A DNA stretch of 64,000 nt, taken from NCBI RefSeq assembly GCF_019578655.1, contig NC_063260.1, positions 13,890,001 to 13,954,000 on the forward strand. The letters are read 5' to 3'. Below the pieces are notes generated by a model. The model made no database searches, was not told the DNA's origin, and saw nothing but the letters and a program-made list of their open reading frames with translations. The translations under genes were made by a program, and so were the position numbers. Positions 10,417 to 22,177 of the stretch are shown piece by piece. The DNA comes from Ricinus communis. Its lineage: Eukaryota > Streptophyta > Magnoliopsida > Malpighiales > Euphorbiaceae. The stretch's first letter is position 1. Each line of letters begins with the position of its first letter.

Positions 10417-11705
10417 TGATCGGTCCAAATTATGTATAAATATTTAAGGGTATTTTAAAGCTTTAATGATATATTTCTATATATAATATGGTGAAACTAT
10501 GTGCTTTTACCTCACTTAAGCTTAATTATCTATTTTCAGAAATATTAGCAAAAAGAGGAAAATATAGAGCTAAAAGAAGCTCAATGGGACAAGTTCGTAT
10601 CAAGGGCCAAGATTAAGACGCATGGACTACTAATTACAAGGTCCAAGGGACATTTTAGTCATTTTGTATAGTTATTAGGATTTATATTAAGAGTTATTTA
10701 TGGGATAGTATTTGGTGGAGACTAAGATACCTAAAGTCTTATCTATTAGATAGACTTATATTAGTATACTTATCTCTATGGAGATTTATATAGAGGATGA
10801 CTCTTCTCTATATAAATATTTGCAAAACCTAATTGAAAGGAAGAAAGAAGGAGGGGAGTTTTCTCTTACCTGCTCTCTACACCTGCCACCATTATTTTTC
10901 CCATAATTCTCTACAATTCTTCATAAATATTTAGTTATAGTTTTCATTACTCTTTTTATGATCTAATGAGCTTTTCAAGAAGTGGAGACTGAGGACCAAT
11001 CTTCTTCCTACTTGAAGAAATTCTAGATCAAAAAAGAGCTTTTTACTTTTTTATGTCTTTCTATTTAATACCATGATCATTGGGTTAAATATGTTAGGCT
11101 AGTTTTCATAAGTGTTTAGTTTAATCTTTTTATTTTTGTATGAACCTTATTATTTATTTATTTAATGAATAATTTCTTTTCCTTCATATCTTTATTAGTT
11201 TCAGTTATTGTTGTTAGTTAACCATCATATTAATTGAGCAATAGTAAGTGTTATGAAAATCTTTAGGTTTAAAAGTATTAGAAACATTATCTTTACTTTT
11301 ACTATGTTGGTATAAGAAACCTAGGTTGCATCATTAGCTTGAGTGACTTAGGAAAAAAGACACATCACCTTCTCATTTATTAGATCTAGGCTTAAAGTAA
11401 AATAAGGAGATTACTAAGTAAATTGCTAGATTAAATACTACTTTTAGCATATAGTTTTAGATCATAAACATTTTGCATTTGCATTGTATTTCATATTTAT
11501 TTATTGTTTAATTACTTAATTTTATGAATATCATTCTCTCAAAATATTGATTTAGAGTGTTTAGATTTACTTTTATTGTTTTGTATTGATAATTAGTCTT
11601 TATAATAAGTAGCCTCATAGTTCCTTGAAAGATCGACCTCGTGGTGAACTTACATTTACTATAGGAATGGTTCGTACACTTGCGAGTACTAAAAAAGACA
11701 CATCA
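10417..11705 (+). repeat. 3' LTR of Ty3-type element
   Basis: 1289 bp, starts TGATCGGTCC and ends GACACATCA like the 5' copy. The TATA-box inverted repeat is kept with one mismatch (10783-10795 / 10806-10818). Confidence 0.93.
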
Positions 11706-12712
11706 TATATACATATAATATTTATATAATTATTTAATTTAATATGCCAAAAGCTATTTGAAACACATAATTTATATAATAAAAATTAATTTTTATAAAT
11801 ATAACAAATCATCACAATTCATAACTATTAATTATTATTATTAGACATTAAAATTAATTTTTAAGATTGAAGAATTTTATTCTAACTCAATTAATAAAAT
11901 ATTTGTAGAGTTTGATGTTTAGTATAAATTCAAGGACAAATCTATAAATTTTTTGATTTACATGTTTTGTAATATGAACTAGTTCACTCAAATCTTAATT
12001 AGTTGCTATGTAGTATGTACTCAATTGTCGAGACTTCTTGAACCGAAACAAGACTGATGAGAGACCACTTGAAATTCTTTGGGTGGGCGGTTTTGCTTCT
12101 AACATTATCTCATGTCAAGAGACTTCTTGAATTTGAAAAATTATAGTTTTAGTGGTGGAAGTTGATAATCTCTATGCTATTCAGGTGACACAAGGAACCC
12201 AGCTGATTCTTAATGCCAACAATCATAATTGTTAGAGGATTTAGAAGCATATGTTTTTTTGTACAGATTGCCAATTTTGTATGCAAGTAATATTTAGAGA
12301 AATAAATTTTGGTACAGACTAGCGTATTTCGGTTTGTGATTTACGAGTACCACTGTAAAAATGTATTGATTGCTGAGTCTCTATTCAAATGCAAACATAT
12401 AAATATAAATTACTAGGTTTTTAATCTCTATTATTATGTGGACTTACATATTTAATAATAATTGTATTAATATTTATTTTATTAGTAACTTATTTAAAAA
12501 AGTTTATTTATGTAGAGGTTATAGACTTTTTGATATGAGTTAAATAAATAGATTTCTATTAAGTTAGTATATAAAAACTCTTAGGTTATAATTTTCAATT
12601 CGTTATATCATATACGATAATTAATATTCTATATCCATCAGAGATGGAAGAAACTCTAAAAATTAGAAATTTAACTGAGGGAAACCATATATAAATTCAA
12701 ACACTTGTTTAT
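11706..12712. other. Spacer between Ty3 element and solo LTR
   Basis: About 1 kb of AT-rich sequence with no open frame of interest, no RNA gene and no other repeat that I can define. Confidence 0.6.
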
Positions 12713-13974
12713 TGATGTGTCTTTTTTAGTACTCGCAAGTGCACGAACCGTTCCTATAGTAAGGGTAAGTTCACCACAAGGTCGATCTCTCAAGGAACTA
12801 TAAGGCCACTTATTATAAAGACTAATTATCAACACAAAACAATAAAAGTAAATCTAAATACTCTAAATCATATATTTAAGAGGATAATGGTCATAAAGTA
12901 AAGTAACTAAATAATAAATAAATATGCAATGCAAATGCAAATGCTTATGATCTAAAACTATATACTAAAAATAGTATTTAATATAGCCATTTACTTAGTA
13001 ATCTCCTTATTTTAATTTAAGCATAAATCTAATGAATGAGATGGTGATGTGCTTTTTCCCTAAATCACTCGAACTAATGATGTAACTTAGGTTTCTTATA
13101 CCAATATAGATTAAAGTAAAGATGATGTTTCTAATACTTTTAAACCTAAAGATTTTCATAAGAATTACTATTGCTAAATACGATGGTTAACTAACAATAA
13201 TAACTGAAACTAATAAAGATATGAAGGTAAATAAATCATTTATTAAATAAATAAATAACAAGATTCATACAAAAGTAGAAAAACTAAGCTAAACACTTAT
13301 GAAAACTAGCCTAACATATTTAACCCAATGATCATGGTATTAAATAGAAAGATATAAAAAGTAAAAACTCTTTCTAGATCAAGGATTTTTTCAAGTAGGA
13401 AGAAAATTGGTTTTCAGTCTCCACTTCTTGAAAAGCTCCTTAGATTCTAAAAAGAGTAATGAAAACTAAAACTAAAGTGTTTATGAAAAACTATAGAGAA
13501 TAATGGTGGTAGGTGTAGAGAGCATATAGGAGAAAACTCACCACCTTCCTTCTTTCTTCTTCCTTCCTCTTCCTCCTCCTCTAAATAAATTTCTCTAGAT
13601 ATGAGTATACTAATATAAGTCTATCTAATAGATAAGACTTTAAGTATCTTAATCTCTACCAAATACTTAATCTCTACCAAATACTATTTCATAAATAACT
13701 CTTAATATAAATTTTAATAATTATACAAAATGACTAAAATATCTCTTGGGCCTTATAATTAGCAGTCCATGCGTCTTAATCTTGGACATTGATACGAATA
13801 TGTCCCATTAAGCTTCTTTTAGCTCCATATTTTTCTCCTTTTGCTAATATTCCTAAAAATAGACAATTAAGTTTAAATGAGATAAAAATACATATTTTCA
13901 CCATTTTATATATAAAAATAGACAATTAAACTTTAAAATACTCTTAAATATCTATACATAATTTAGACCGATCA
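12713..13974 (-). mobile_element. Solo LTR of the same Ty3 family, inverted
   Basis: The plus strand opens TGATGTGTCTTTTTT and closes GACCGATCA, the reverse complement of the LTR ends described at 6250 and 10417. It is about 1262 bp and has no internal region. Flanks are TTTAT (12708-12712) and TTTAT (13975-13979), a perfect 5-bp target duplication, so this was an independent full insertion later reduced by LTR-LTR recombination. It is visibly more diverged than the paired LTRs: the TATA hairpin region is altered, and a ~16 bp unit (TTAATCTCTACCAAATAC) is duplicated in tandem near 13647-13685. Confidence 0.93.
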
Positions 13975-13979
13975 TTTAT

Positions 13980-14469
13980 AATTTACTCTATAAAAAATTT
14001 AATTACTATAATGGAAACATATATTTATGGCTAAACATTCTTAATAATTAAGACATGATAGTTTTAGATATTAAAATTTGATAATCAATATAGATTTTAA
14101 TATTTATGATTTGATGGATCATTTATTGTTTATTTTTATAAATAATAAAGTCTAACATAAATTCCTATTATTTAAATAATTTATGTTTATCATTCATCAA
14201 ATTATCTATTTTTTTTTTAAATTAGAAGGGATAGAGGGATTTTGCTATAAAATAGAAAATAAATTAATATATTTTAAAAAAAAATTCAATATACTAAATG
14301 TCTAGTCACCATATTAAAAAGGAGTGATTATCAGATTATATTTTTAATTTTCTAATAAATGAAAGATCTATATTCCGTGCAAAGAAAAATTTAAGAGATC
14401 CCGTGGCAAAAGTAAATTTGGCATGCCTTATTGCAGCTTGACCAGTATAAGCAACAGAGTCTAACCCAT
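13980..14469. other. Intergenic upstream of CCT gene
   Basis: AT-rich with no gene. The promoter of the CCT-domain gene begins toward its right end. Confidence 0.5.
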
Positions 14470-14475
14470 CACGTG
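14470..14475. promoter_or_regulatory. G-box (CACGTG)
   Basis: CACGTG in the context TCACGTGA, about 370 bp upstream of the chosen CCT-gene start. G-boxes bind bZIP and bHLH factors such as HY5 and PIFs; function here is inferred from sequence only. Confidence 0.5.
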
Positions 14476-14637
14476 AATTGCCTTAAAATCAAAGGGCACA
14501 ATTTTAGGGTTATTGTACCCTCCCCCTCTCTCTCTCTGATCCCGAGTTTACCCAATTTTACACATCTACCCTCTCCCAAAACCCATCAGGAAATCTAGAT
14601 AACAACACTATCCACTCTTTATCCAATCTAATACTTG

Positions 14638-14645
14638 CACGTGGC
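14638..14645. promoter_or_regulatory. G-box/ABRE core (CACGTGGC)
   Basis: CACGTGGC about 200 bp upstream of the chosen start matches the ABRE/G-box consensus. It is the second CACGTG in the promoter within 170 bp, which makes a functional pair plausible. Confidence 0.55.
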
Positions 14646-14838
14646 AATAGCCCAATACGTCACCATCATCTTCTTGTCCAAGAGAGAATAGATCTCATTA
14701 CACTACCATTTTATGTGCCAAGTAATCAAAGCCTTGCACTTTTTAATTTCTCTCAGCTTTTGTTCCCTAACCTTTCTTAGCTCAGTAGAAGCTGGACACA
14801 AGAAAAGAAAAGGAAAGAGAGAGACATCAAATAGAAAT

Positions 14839-16861
14839 ATGTGTAACAAGAATGGGTCTGTTAAACCAAGAAAAGCAAAAGCACCTCCAAACCCAGCAAG
14901 AAAATCAAGAACCAAAACAAGAAAACCAAAATACCTCTCTCTCAAACTTCAACTTTCTCATCATCATCAAAACAAAACCGAAAAAAACAAAATGCCTCAT
15001 AAACAGCAGCAGCAGAAGCAGCTGATCAATCTTTTCCCTCTCCACCCAGAAAATCTAGTTCAGGATCATAAAGATCACATGCAAGAACAACACGATGATC
15101 AAGTATCTGACCACGTAGCTTTTCTCTTTGAAACAGCCACCGATGACACATCCACTTCTCTCCATGCCATTCTTGATTCCACAACTACCACCACCACCAC
15201 CACTACAACAACCTCCGAGGAGGGTAGCCCACTGTCCCCTTCATTGACATATGTATACAGAGGGCATGATCACGGAGAACGTGAAGGGTCATCGCTTGTA
15301 AAGACAGCAATGAAGTGTCAAGAAAGGGATGCGAGTAAAGAGAGATGGGTGAGTTACTGGGAAGTAGTGGAGAAGAAAGAACAGGAAGAAGTAAGTAGTA
15401 ATTGTCGTTATACTGCTGCTGATTCATTGGAGAAGATGGTGGTGCGGCAGCAGCAGGCGGTAGGTGATGATCATAACAATAAGATTATGGGTTTGGTGGG
15501 ATTAAAGCTTGATTATCAAGAGATCTTGAATGCTTGGTCTGATAAGGGCCCACTTTATATCAAAGGAGAGTCCCCACAAACTGTCCCTGACTTGCTTGAT
15601 GCTTCCAATGTAACGTCATCTTTCTTTAAATCTTTTCCATTCACTATTCTTTTTATTCAGTTTAATTAAGCCATGTGTTTGTGTTATGCATATAATATTT
15701 TGATTAAGATAAATTAATGACTCATCACATGACATAAGAGCTTTTTTTGTTTATATATATATATACATATATGAAGATTTTACAAACTCTAAAATCTGCA
15801 GCTAATGAGGAGGTATCTATCCCCTTTCATGGCAGCTTATTATTGGAATCTTTAACAAGAGCCATAGTTGTAGGGGGCCACACAGCACTTTTTTGCTTTT
15901 TTGGGGGGGACGTGGGTGTACCTTTTAGCCAGCTAGAGCTGTTTTCAGGAAATTAATCAGTTCTGTTTTATTCTACACCCACAATTAAGAAAGAAAAGAA
16001 AAGAAAAGGAGCCAACAATTATATTGATGAAGTTGGTCTTTTTTCTTTTACTGGGGCAGGCCTTAGTAAATATATGGACAGTGCCAGAATTGGGAAGCAG
16101 CAGCAGCATAAAAGAAGAGAAAGAGGAGTGGAAATTGGGACAAAGAGAGGCAAGTGTTTTGAGATACAAAGAGAAGAGGCAAAGCAGGCTTTTCTCCAAG
16201 CGAATTCGATATGAAGTTCGAAAACTTAATGCTGAGAAGCGCCCTCGTTTGAAGGTAACTACCTTTTCATCTAATAGCCGTCATCACATGTATTTTGCTC
16301 ATTCTGTTCAATTTGATTTTGATCCACAAGAGTTCAGAATTTTTTATTACCACCAAAATATTAACTGCTTTCTTGTGTTCCGACCCCAAAATTTTCTTTC
16401 CATTCCAGCTTTATTTAAATTTTATATTTTGGTATTGGATAATTAATATATATTTTATTTTTATTATTAATAAATACATATTAATTATCTATCATTTTAG
16501 TATATAATTGAAGTCTAAACAAGAATATTTAATAAATTTATAAAATAAACGTATTCAAAACATAATATTTTCTTTTAATATATTAACGCTTTTATCGGGT
16601 AGTATCTATTCGAACAAATATCTAAAACCTGAATTTTGTGTGCTCTGTTAAGAAGGACGATAAGTAAAAACTTTCTAGAATAACGAGTAATAACTTAGCA
16701 TCAACAGTTGCTGAATTGAAATTTTGACAACCTGAACTTCTGTTAATTATTTATATTTGCCACAAGTGGCTATATTTAATCCCACTTTTTGATGCAGTCA
16801 TGAGTTTTATTTATCGATTCTTTGACAGGGACGATTTGTAAAGAGAAACGGAGAAGAGTAA
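14839..16861 (+). CDS. CCT-motif (CMF/CIA2-like) protein, 3 exons
   Basis: Exons 14839-15609, 16060-16254 and 16829-16861; all junctions GT-AG and in phase 0, giving 332 residues. The C-terminal CCT domain (about residues 286-329) spans exons 2-3: [20 protein letters not shown], then [20 protein letters not shown]. The CCT domain of CONSTANS, TOC1 and CIA2-type proteins acts in nuclear import and binding to DNA and NF-Y partners. There are no B-box zinc fingers and no receiver domain, so it belongs to the CCT-only group. Before the intron is [20 protein letters not shown], a block shared with CIA2-like proteins. The N-terminus is basic and low complexity ([15 protein letters not shown], poly-Q, 11-residue Thr run). 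An in-frame ATG at 14713 would add 42 residues; I prefer 14839 because the preceding purine-rich stretch looks like a leader. Precise function unknown. Confidence 0.85.
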
Positions 16862-19800
16862 CCTTATTTTTGGACAATTTTTATGTGCTATATTACTAAG
16901 AAGCTCGCTTCCTTTCTCTAGAGCTTTCTTTGTTCCATCTTGCTTGTGACTGGTAAAAGCTCTGATTAAATGCTAAGGATATGAAAAATCAGTCCACAAG
17001 AACAAAGGGGACTAAAATAAATTTGTACAAAAAGCTCTATTGGCACCATCTATGAAATGCCATGTTTGGAATAATAGTTCTGATCAGACAATTCAAGTTT
17101 TATTAGGCATCAGTTTCATTTTTTTTCCCACCCCATTTTTTGCTCTGATTTTGAATTGTTTCTTATCCACCAGCACTTAATTGAATCTTTATTATTTAAT
17201 AAGAAGTGCTTAACCACAGAGGAAACCCAGTAGGCTTTAATAAGCAACTCTTTTGGTTTAAAATTTCCATCTTTTGAGCTAGAGTTTCCATATATGGGTT
17301 GATCTAAAACATAATTTTTTAGATAAATTCTTTTTAATTAATTGCATAGCAATGTAAATCATTATTTATTATCTATGCTACTAGTATAAATAAATTCTTA
17401 ATCATAGATAATGAATTATTCAACCAGTGTAAAATGATATATCTAATAAATAATTATATGTTAGTATGCAATTGATTTTGTTTATAAATGATACGATAGA
17501 CTAAGTTTATCTAAATTTTTTTTTTCATGATATGAGTATGTATTTGAATATATAATATAGTAGAAAATTAGAATGTTTGTAATGAAACATTAATGTAATG
17601 CAAAAAATTTGTTGATCCCTTCAGCCACGAATGCTCTCCAATTTAACATATGATAAATTGGGTCGATACATGGAAACTAGTTTCTAAATATAAAAGAGGA
17701 TTACGTGTGTGTGTGTTTGCAAATTTAAAAAGTATGTGTAGCACAGAGGTTATTTGAGAGTTCTGCATACATCTACGTTCTAGTTATAATATTTTAAAAT
17801 CTTAATGGTCCCTAAGAACATCCACAAGTCAAATTGGCAGAATGCGTCAATTGCATTCTTATGGAATTAGATTCTGACATGAACGAACCACTAGGCGTTT
17901 TTATCTTTGTTTTTGACTTTTCCTTCATGGTCGAAATTAAAACTGAGACTTGCTATTTTTCAAAAATAAATACAAATATTAAAACAGCAATACTGAAATG
18001 GTATGAAAATGTTGGTTTGAAGAAATTGATTAAAAAGAAATATCCTAGAATATTAAGCATTTTATAAAAGTGATCAGCTGTGTTAACAATAAAATCATCA
18101 CCTCATTGATATTAATTAGGATAATGTTATCTACCTTAGTTATAAACTTATAACTATTAACTAGGATGGGTAATTTCTTCTGATAACTTATTAGTATATG
18201 GTTTTTTCATTTTAAGATGCTCTGCTCCACCTATAAAATAAGGGGCCTTGATCTATATTGATTCAGCTTTTTAATAGGTATTTGATGAAAAATGTTTAGC
18301 AATCTTCATAGGAAGTAATAATGTCAAGATTAAATGGTCTACCTTTTATATGTGAAATCATATTACTATACAATAAGGGAACATTTTAGTTGTACTAATG
18401 ACACTAGTAATTGTAACTTAAAAGCAAACCATTAATAACATTTATAATAATAAGTAATTTTGTCCTAATCTATTACTTTCCTTTCTTTTTCATTTTTTCC
18501 TTTTCTACATGGAAGCTGCTGTCATGACTTAAGTGCCAACCCTTCCAACCACAAAAGAAACAAAAGTAGACCTCTCACTCTAGAAATGATTTATCTAGCG
18601 AGTGAAGTAGTATCAGCATCAACCATTTAGGTTTTAAATCGCACTACACATATATGTATGTATGTATATGTATATATAATTGAATCAAAAGAATCACGAA
18701 TCTTAATTGATACTGATGGAGAATCGGACCTATAAATCTAGTACCGTTCATCCAAATTAAATAAGCTATATTCAAGACTGGATCCAAATCTTAAAACTAA
18801 CTATCGAATCTAATGTCAAGGTTATTTGGGGTTAACCAAATAGTATGATATATGAAAGAATTACTATTGTTAACAACATGCAACAAAATGAGAAGTTGTT
18901 TGTTAAATCTCACAAGGAATTCTAAAGGTTTAATTGCAAAAAAAAAGTTGTATTTTTTTATTGAATTTTAAATTTAAAATGTATAATTTAATTTTTTAAT
19001 AAATATAAAGTATAGGATTGTTTTGGCAATTAAGCCAATTTTAAAGGAACCTCATCCCTTAAACTATGCAAGGGAAGGTGTCTCCTGAATGGGCTAAGTC
19101 AATTGTGTCCCTAAATTTCTTTTGTCTTTTACTTTCTCCATTCTTAAACTGATACTAATTTTAGTGATAGAGTGACCATTGAACAAACCATCCAGTATCT
19201 CCTTGACTTCTTTATTATCTTGCAAGACATTAGGCCCCATTTTGGTCGGACCATTTAATATTTTCAATTTGAGCTCAGATTTTATATAAAATTATATTTT
19301 AGAATATAGTATAGGAAAAGGATAATATTTAATTTAATTATTCCAATTCTAAAGTAGCAATTCAAATGAAATTATTTATTTTTAAAAACTAAACCAAATT
19401 AAATTTAGAAAAGAAAAACCTAAATTGACCAGGTTTTGTTATTAATTATTATATAATGGTTTTGAATGTTATTAAATTTTGTTGAGATGAGTTCAGTTTA
19501 AACAAAATAATGGTGACGCACACCCAGCAATGGTGTTTTATTTTGAATCATCAAACGAAGAGGCTTGTAAATTATGTCACCAAAGGGGAAGTCATCTTCA
19601 CCAAGAAATTAAAAGCATAGAAAAATGCATAATCAATATGATGTTGATAATACAGCAAGTGATTCTTATCTATTCAGGCCACTTGTCTAAACTGTGCCTG
19701 TCTATCTTTTTCCATCTACAGTATCAACTCTCACCAGTAACTTGCTTTTTTCCTTCCTTTTCTTTTCTTTTATTTTCTTCTTGAAACATCTATTTCATTT

Positions 19801-19920
19801 GCAATTTCTTCTTTGAATATAGGTACTAGACATATCTCTATTCTGCTGTCTTAGTTAGCCATCTCTACATGCCTCTTTTGTATGTTTCTGTGTGTGTGTG
19901 TATATGTTTTTGGGTTCTTG
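16862..19920. other. Intergenic between CCT gene and miRNA
   Basis: AT-rich with scattered short open frames (for example 17834-18067, 19530-19784) that resemble no family. The last several hundred bases before 19920 may contain the promoter and leader of the miRNA transcript, but I see no clear TATA box. Confidence 0.5.
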
Positions 19921-19924
19921 AAGT

Positions 19925-20062
19925 TGATGAAAACTGCTGATGCTTTTGTTGACAGAAGATAGAGAGCACAACTTAACATACCCAACGACAGATTTGTGTA
20001 TGTGAAGTTTTGTGCTCTTTTTTCTTCTGTCAACTTATATAAGTATGGTTTCCACAGTCTGA
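19925..20062 (+). ncRNA. MIR157: MIR157/MIR156 precursor hairpin
   Basis: The 21 nt at 19949-19969 start TTGACAGAAGATAG and end AGAGCAC, matching the miR157 (miR156-family) mature sequence as I know it. On the 3' arm, about 20012-20034 (GTGCTC, a T run, CTTCTGTCAA) pairs with it along nearly its whole length with one small mismatch/bulge zone near the middle. Above it, ACTTAACATAC (19971-19981) pairs with GTATGTGAAGT (19998-20008), leaving a ~16-nt loop. The mature strand is on the 5' arm, as usual for this family. miR156/157 represses SPL transcription factors and sets juvenile-to-adult timing. Boundaries of the lower stem are approximate. Confidence 0.94.
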
Positions 20063-20371
20063 CCCTCCCTCTTTAACATCTACTGACCATATATATATAT
20101 GGTGATATAATTGTTTTTCCCTCTTCCGAGTTTATTATCACCTTGTATTAGCTAGTTTGCCCTAACATTTATAGCTTTCTTTGTACTTGTTGTATTTTTC
20201 TCTTCTGGGCAGGGAACTCCTATCTACTTGCAGTTTTCCGAGGAGTGAGGAATACACATTCTATACTGGTTACCTGTCTCTTCCTGGTAAGATTTACTAT
20301 TCATAGAAGTGTCTTATCCTCTTGATAAGGTGTGTGTTAAATGGAGGGTTAGCAAGATATAGTTAATCACC
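20063..20371. other. Sequence downstream of MIR157, no gene seen
   Basis: No open frame of interest. It contains TATATATATATGG near 20091 and probably part of the primary miRNA transcript. Confidence 0.4.
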
Positions 20372-22165
20372 TGTTCGGTTCAAAATCGGAAATGAATATA
20401 ATAATACAAATAGGAATAAAGAGGAATGTCATTGGAAATGATTATATTTTAATATGTTGTTTAGTATAGTGTGTAATGTAAATCAAATTCATTTACCATT
20501 CACATCAATAATCTATATATATATATATTAATTTCTGAAATTTAAATTTTTTTAACATATATGTTTAATTTTTGACATATAGACTTTTTACTTTGGGATA
20601 TATATTTATTTTGACACATGAGATTTAAATTTATATATAATTTTATAGTTTTTTCTATTAATTTATTTATTAATAAGTTACATTCCTAATTAAATATTAA
20701 TTCTAATTCTAAGAAATATAATATAAATAATTATTTAGATTTTTAATTAGATAATAATTAATTTTCTAATTAAATAATGATTATGCTAAGAAATATATTA
20801 ATTATATTTTAATAATATATTTAATTAATAAATTAATTTTTAATTAGATAATGATTCTAACTATAGAAAATAATATCTTTAAATATTATATTCACTAATA
20901 GAAGAATATTTTGATAATATAGTAATTTCTAATTCTAAAAAATATTAATATCAATTATATTGATAATATTATTAAACATAATATTAGAATTAAATTAATA
21001 AATATTTTTAAAATAATTTTTATATTATTGTATTAATAAAATTTTGAAATTTTAAAAAGAAAATAAGGATATTTAAAAATAGTTAATTTGTTGTTATGCT
21101 TTAAAATATTATAAATTTGTATCTATATATATATATATATATATATTAATTTTAAAATTCTAAATTTTTTTGACATGTGTGTTTAATTTTTGACACATAA
21201 ATTTTTTATTTTGATATTTGTATTACTTTTTGACACAGGAGATTCAAAATTATATGTAATTTTTATTAATTAATAAATTATATTTCTAATTAAACACTGA
21301 CTTTAATCCTAAGAGATAAGATATTAATTATATTTTAATATTATACTAACTAATAAATAATATTTTAATCAGATAATGATACTATTTCTATCCTAAGAAA
21401 TAGTAGCACATTAACTATATTCTAATATTATATTATCTAATAAATAATTTTTTAATCAGATAATGATATTAAATTTATCTTAAAAATAGTATATTAATAA
21501 TATTTTAATACTATACTAACTAATAAATTATTTCTGTAATTAGATAATAATTTTAATATAGAAAATAACATCTTAAATTATATTTTTAGTATTATATTTA
21601 ATAATAAATTAAAATTTTTATTTATATAGTAAATTTTTATTTTAAAAAATAATAATGTTAATTGTATTGATATGTTAATTTATAATATTAAAATTAATTA
21701 ATAAATAATATTTATATTATTACATTAACAAAATTTTAAAATTTTAAAAAACTCAAGGACATTTAAAAATAGTTAGGTTGTTATTATTTTTTTAAATTCT
21801 ATAAAGTAATAGTAAATATTATAAAATTTATTCAATTTTATCTATCAATTTAATTTTATAATCAAAATAATAGTAACGATTGTGCAACAAACGAGTAAAC
21901 GATTAGTAATACTTAATTTATAACTATTAGATACAAAAGAAATATAAAAATAATGTTTATATAAATAAAAAATTATTATTTTATTTATTTGACCATTGAT
22001 TATCTTATAAAAATGCTTTTCATTTCTTAAGAAGGACGGAAAATAGATATTCATCGACGGAATAATTCTATTTTAACTCCAAAGTAATTTTTGATGAATC
22101 AAATATAACAGCAAAAACTACTTATTCTCGTTTTTATTCTCATCGTATTCTTTTGACAAACTAAA
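20372..22165. repeat. AT-rich nested tandem duplication, possible non-autonomous element
   Basis: Two long units, about 20510-21115 and 21120-21800, share order and wording: a TA run, TAAATTTTTTTGACAT, GTTTAATTTTTGACA, GAGATT, then several ~85-bp subrepeats built on TAATCAGATAATGAT / CTAAGAAATA / TTAATTATATTTTAATATTATA, ending AAATTTTAAAAA, GGACATTTAAAAATAGTTA. The second unit has extra subrepeat copies. At the ends, about 20375-20435 and 22085-22160 are degenerate inverted repeats (AATAGGAATAAAGAGG versus the reverse complement reading AACGAGAATAAGTAG), as in some plant non-autonomous DNA transposons. No transposase is visible. Confidence 0.5.
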
Positions 22166-22177
22166 TGAAGCATAAGC

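Larger units (their letters stand above)
6250..11705 (+). mobile_element. Gag-only Ty3-type LTR retrotransposon
   Basis: Complete by structure: two direct LTRs (6250-7535 and 10417-11705) begin TGATCGGTCC and end GACACATCA; a primer binding site follows the 5' LTR, and a purine-rich tract (GTGTGGGGG) precedes the 3' LTR. The 5-bp flanks are TATGT on the left and TATAT on the right, a target duplication with one change. The internal region is only about 2.9 kb and contains a gag-like frame but no recognisable protease, reverse transcriptase, RNase H or integrase. It therefore looks non-autonomous, like the elements described as TR-GAG. Gag character and tRNA-Asp-type primer site suggest the Athila/Tat branch of plant Ty3 elements. 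Gag is interrupted, so it is probably inactive now. Confidence 0.93.

Noticed and set aside
14703..14945. Antisense open frame over the CCT-gene leader
   Set aside because: Low-complexity F/L-rich translation of a purine-rich leader; no support.
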